Source: Methanosarcina horonobensis HB-1 = JCM 15518
Lineage (GTDB): Archaea > Halobacteriota > Methanosarcinia > Methanosarcinales > Methanosarcinaceae
DNA length: 64,000 nt
Reading direction: 5' to 3'
Assembly: GCF_000970285.1 (NCBI RefSeq)
Contig: NZ_CP009516.1
Coordinates: 4,877,036 to 4,941,035 of the forward strand
Position numbers and translations under genes: made by a program. The notes under the pieces are model-generated. The model had not been told where the DNA came from, searched no databases, and worked only from the letters and a program-made list of their open reading frames with translations. This document shows, one piece after another, positions 61,124 through 64,000 of this stretch. Position 1 is the first letter of the stretch, and the number at the start of each line of letters is the position of its first letter.

Positions 61124-62755
61124 TTAGTCCCGTGGGACTTCCTCAACTTCAATGTTTCCTTCAAAAACTAAAGGAGCTCCCACAGCCTGTTCTATAAGAA
61201 CTTTGGACTGGAGAGAGTAACCGAAAATCTTCTTAAAGTATTTTTTTTGTTTCTCAACTTCCCAGATTTCGAGCTGACACTCCTTCTGAGCGTGCATTTC
61301 AAGCACAAGACTTTCAGTAGAGGCGATATAGAAACGAACATGAGATATAATACCGGTATGGGTACGGTCAAGCCCTTCAGCAATGCGGAGCAGGGCACTG
61401 AGCACCCGGATACTTTTTACAGCTTCTTTACTTAGTCCCTCAAGGTTGGGGTGTTTCTTTTTAGGGGTAATCTTCCTGTGGAAATAAGCAAGGTTCGCAA
61501 TAATCTCTATTTCTTCAGGCTGAAAACCAGGGAGGCTGCTTTCTCTTATAAGATGGTAAGCATGTGCTTGATGGGTATCATATGAGAGGAATGTCCCTAT
61601 GTCGTGCAGGGTTGCGCCGTACTCAAGAAGCTCTCTCTCGTTCTCCCTGAATTCATAGATGCCAAGAGCCTGAATGCTGTCAAAGAGCTCAAGGGCAAGC
61701 CTTGTAACGATATGGGCATGTTCCTCGTCAAAGTTACAGGCAAGGCCAAGCTGCATAATGCTGCGCTTTCTTACCGACATCTGCGTGACCATGTAGGAGA
61801 ACTCGCTCTTTGAAATATAATCCACAAGCAGCCCTTCCCTGAGCCCCCGTTTGCTGACAGTAATCTCTGAAAGTCCGAGCTCCTCCATAAGAGTCTCTAT
61901 GATCGCAGCCCCTGCAAGGATTATATCTGCCCTCTGGGAATTTATCCCTGGGAATTTGCGCCTTTCTTCAAGCGGAATGGCACACATTGCCCTGACTATC
62001 TCCTTCAGATCTTCGTACTCAAGTTTCTCAAAACTTTCATGGGCTGTCTTATGAAGGTAAACAAAAGCGATTTTTGCAAGATTTTCGATAGTCCCCGAAC
62101 TTCCAATTGCGCAGCCTACCGTGTACCTGGAAAGCTCTTTAATTATATCCGCACTCTTGCGCCTGATGTATGCTTTGATCTGCTCATAACGTTCGTCGGA
62201 AACCGGACCTGCTTCATCCGGAAGGAACATGTTTGTCAGGCGAATTGACCCGAGGTTAAGGGAGTGAAGGAAATAGCACTGGTTCTGGTCACCTACTGAC
62301 ACTTCAGTACTTCCTCCACCTATGTCGATAAAAAGGGCTTTTGAGTATCCGAGCCTGAGCCCGCTTGAGACTCCGAGATAGATCAGGCGAGCTTCTTCTG
62401 AACCTGAAATCGTGCAAACCTCAAGGTTTGCTTCCTTTTTAATCATTTCAAGAAGCTGGACTTTATTGCTTGCATCCCGTGTTGCAGAAGTTGCCACAGC
62501 TATGATGTCTTCTGCCCTGTAAGCCCTTGCAAGCTCCATAAACTTTTTACAGACAACAGTTGCCCGCTCCATAGCTTTTGGCTGCAGAATTCTGTCTATA
62601 AACTCCTTTTCTCCAAGCCGCACCGTTTCCTTCTGCTTGGTCAGGGGCTGGTAAGACCCGTTAGGATTGATCCTGACCAGAAGAAGCCGGACCGAGTTGG
62701 TCCCTATATCAATAAACGCAACAACCCTGCCTTCGGAAATTTTCTCGGGTTCCAT
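61124..62755 (-). CDS. ppx: Exopolyphosphatase / guanosine pentaphosphatase (Ppx/GppA)
   Basis: A 543-residue ASKHA-fold phosphatase releasing phosphate from polyphosphate ends. VVAFIDIGTNSVRLLLV starts the fold, with AVATSATRDASN, FIDIGGGSTEVSVG and GCAIGSSGTIENL following. A C-terminal HD domain (about 330-480) has YGATLHDIGTFLSY with an intact His-Asp near residue 382, and LAYFHRK and LLRIAEGLDRTH. The polyP pathway context (ppk1 upstream on the same strand, CYTH-CHAD downstream) favours Ppx over GppA. Long by family standards because of the HD domain, as in bacterial Ppx. Confidence 0.93.
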   Translation of the reverse strand: MEPEKISEGRVVAFIDIGTNSVRLLLVRINPNGSYQPLTKQKETVRLGEKEFIDRILQPKAMERATVVCKKFMELARAYRAEDIIAVATSATRDASNKVQLLEMIKKEANLEVCTISGSEEARLIYLGVSSGLRLGYSKALFIDIGGGSTEVSVGDQNQCYFLHSLNLGSIRLTNMFLPDEAGPVSDERYEQIKAYIRRKSADIIKELSRYTVGCAIGSSGTIENLAKIAFVYLHKTAHESFEKLEYEDLKEIVRAMCAIPLEERRKFPGINSQRADIILAGAAIIETLMEELGLSEITVSKRGLREGLLVDYISKSEFSYMVTQMSVRKRSIMQLGLACNFDEEHAHIVTRLALELFDSIQALGIYEFRENERELLEYGATLHDIGTFLSYDTHQAHAYHLIRESSLPGFQPEEIEIIANLAYFHRKITPKKKHPNLEGLSKEAVKSIRVLSALLRIAEGLDRTHTGIISHVRFYIASTESLVLEMHAQKECQLEIWEVEKQKKYFKKIFGYSLQSKVLIEQAVGAPLVFEGNIEVEEVPRD

Positions 62756-63102
62756 TCATGACCACCTGAAAGCCCTGCCTTTCGTTTTTCTCGAAGGATT
62801 CGAGAGCTTCATAAGCTTCACAATATCCGTTCACATTTTTATTCTATTTGAGATTTGTTTTTCGGTCTCTTATTTTAATGATTTGTATCTTTCTATATAT
62901 GTAAAATTGTAAGTTCAAAAACCCTGCCCATATGAAACTCTGAAAAGTTGTATAAAAACTTCCGGTGGAAAAAGAAATAAGAAAAATAGGTAAAAAAGAG
63001 GAAAAATGAAAGAGAAAATAAAGAAAATAAGAGAATAAGTATTTGATAAAAGGAAGGAAAAAGGAAAGAAAAAAGAAAAAAGAAAAGTTTAGATTTTTCC
63101 CT
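62756..63102. other. Intergenic region between ppk1 and ppx
   Basis: 347 bp. A purine-rich (A/G) tract lies on the plus strand from about 62965 to 63092, which is a T/C-rich terminator-like tract for ppk1 (minus strand). The remainder, near 62830-62900, has TATA-like sequence for ppx. No gene is supported. Confidence 0.45.
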
Positions 63103-64000
63103 TCAGCTTTCTTCTGTCTTAATATCCCAGTTACCTCTGTTCTCAAGCATCCAGAACTGAGAATCCAGTTCTTCTTCTTCGGGTTGCGGGTAAATCCTTT
63201 CAGTCCTGCCGTTGGGAAGCAGGAGACGGGCTTTTATGTTATCCTTCAGGTGGGTGCCGAGAATGACATCGCGTACAACAGGAATATAATCCGAAGACAC
63301 GGGAAAGAGGACTTCGACCCTGTTGTCAAGGTTGCGGGGCATAAGGTCGGCGCTTCCCATAAAGATTTCTTCTTTTCCGCCGTTCCTGAAGTAATATACT
63401 CTTGAGTGCTCAAGAAAACGCCCGACTATCGAAATTGCTCTGATGTTTTCGCTCAACCCGTAAATACCGGGCCTCAGGCAGCAGATACCTCTTACAATAA
63501 GATCTATCTTTACCCCGACTCGTGAAGCCCGGTAGAGCTCACGGATGCACTGATAGTCAACAAGGGAATTCATCTTGAAGATCAGGTGTCCATTTCCGAA
63601 TTTTTCATGTACGTCAATCTCGCGCCTGATGCGTTCAAGAATTTGATGTCTCATAGTCTGGGGAGCTGCAAGGAGTTTTATGTAATGATCTTTCCTTGAG
63701 TAGCCTGTAAGGGCATTGAAAAGGTCAGAGATATCCTTGCCTATGAAAGGGTCGCTTGTCAGATAGCCGAAGTCGGTATAGATTTTGCCTGTAACAGCAT
63801 TATAGTTTCCAGTACTCATATGCACATAATACCTGATGCCGCCTTCTTTTTCAGCTCTAACGATCAGGCACATCTTGGCATGGGTTTTGCGCCCTGGAAA
63901 GCCATAGGCTACATGAACCCCTTTGCGCTCAAGTTCTTTTGCCCAGCCAATGTTGTTCTCCTCGTCAAAACGGGCTTTAAGCTCAACAAGGACTGCAACC
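63103..64000 (-). CDS. ppk: Polyphosphate kinase 1, C-terminal part (continues past the window)
   Basis: The frame is open to the right edge; about 298 C-terminal codons are visible. The internal ATG at 63873 is not the start because coding similarity continues upstream (VAVLVELKARFDEENNIGWA). PPK1 makes polyphosphate from ATP on the membrane. The catalytic His is in KTHAKM, and YVHMSTGNYNAVTGKIYTDFG follows. The second phosphotransfer segment SRVYYFRNGGKEEIFMGSAD and NLDNRVEVLFPV are typical. PPK1 is mainly bacterial, so a transferred origin is plausible. It lies upstream of ppx on the same strand. Confidence 0.94.
   Translation of the reverse strand, partial: VAVLVELKARFDEENNIGWAKELERKGVHVAYGFPGRKTHAKMCLIVRAEKEGGIRYYVHMSTGNYNAVTGKIYTDFGYLTSDPFIGKDISDLFNALTGYSRKDHYIKLLAAPQTMRHQILERIRREIDVHEKFGNGHLIFKMNSLVDYQCIRELYRASRVGVKIDLIVRGICCLRPGIYGLSENIRAISIVGRFLEHSRVYYFRNGGKEEIFMGSADLMPRNLDNRVEVLFPVSSDYIPVVRDVILGTHLKDNIKARLLLPNGRTERIYPQPEEEELDSQFWMLENRGNWDIKTEES

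Noticed and set aside
1-64000. tRNA or rRNA genes
   Set aside because: I saw no T-loop ggttcgaatcc-like sequence or rRNA segment; none is visible by eye, though a search tool would be more certain.

Overview
The window is a 64 kb piece of a methanogenic archaeal chromosome, almost certainly Methanosarcina. The evidence is phosphoseryl-tRNA synthetase (SepRS), F420 gamma-glutamyl ligase (CofE), archaeal dihydroneopterin aldolase (MptD, tetrahydrosarcinapterin pathway), the methanogen-limited DUF1890/DUF1894 pair, an AceP-type acetate transporter, archaeosortase A, archaeal replication and transcription proteins (PCNA, PriL, TFS, Orc1/Cdc6, Hef, thermosome), bacterial-type DnaK, PPK1 and HSP20, an AT-rich genome with long gaps, and scarce UAG stop codons. 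I cannot fix the species from sequence alone.

Layout. 1-10 kb: 5' part of secF, dCMP deaminase, an IS element, cupin, cofE, hsp20, archaeal phosphoglycerate mutase, aspartokinase and purM. 10-18 kb: the DUF1890-DUF1894 operon, a CrtI-like flavoprotein, a second DUF1894 paralogue, a GATase1-like protein, then three tandem paralogues with a ribbon-helix-helix-like N-terminus. All three start with TTG, and the middle one carries an in-frame UAG where a sister gene has lysine. 18-26 kb: PUA protein, bactofilin-like protein, argD-hisC, and the artA-asd-pssA-mptD operon. 26-35 kb: a possible structured RNA, Nudix-TFS, pcn-priL, VOC protein, an SDR gene broken by a TAA, a cobyrinate/Ni-sirohydrochlorin amidase, moaA, a 53-residue small protein and surE. 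35-40 kb: aceP, then a degraded stretch with two ruined MNT/HEPN modules, a degenerate 58-bp repeat and a CPBP protease. 40-51 kb: glyS, hef, small proteins, translin, sepS and a DUF169 protein. 51-57.6 kb: a membrane-tailed J-protein, a lidless DnaK, a thermosome subunit and an Orc1/Cdc6 protein. 58-64 kb: a polyphosphate cluster of CYTH-(degenerate HD)-CHAD fusion, ppx and ppk1.

How genes group. artA, asd and pssA fit one surface-protein lipid-anchoring pathway. pcn and priL (with tfs nearby) form an information-processing cluster, and hef carries a plausible PCNA-binding motif. The J-protein and lidless DnaK look like a dedicated Hsp70 pair at the membrane. The best candidates for undescribed biology are the RHH paralogue cluster with its possible pyrrolysine codon, the CYTH-HD-CHAD fusion beside ppx/ppk1, the J-protein/short-DnaK pair, and a set of short intergenic tandem repeats, two of them with the same 16-bp period.
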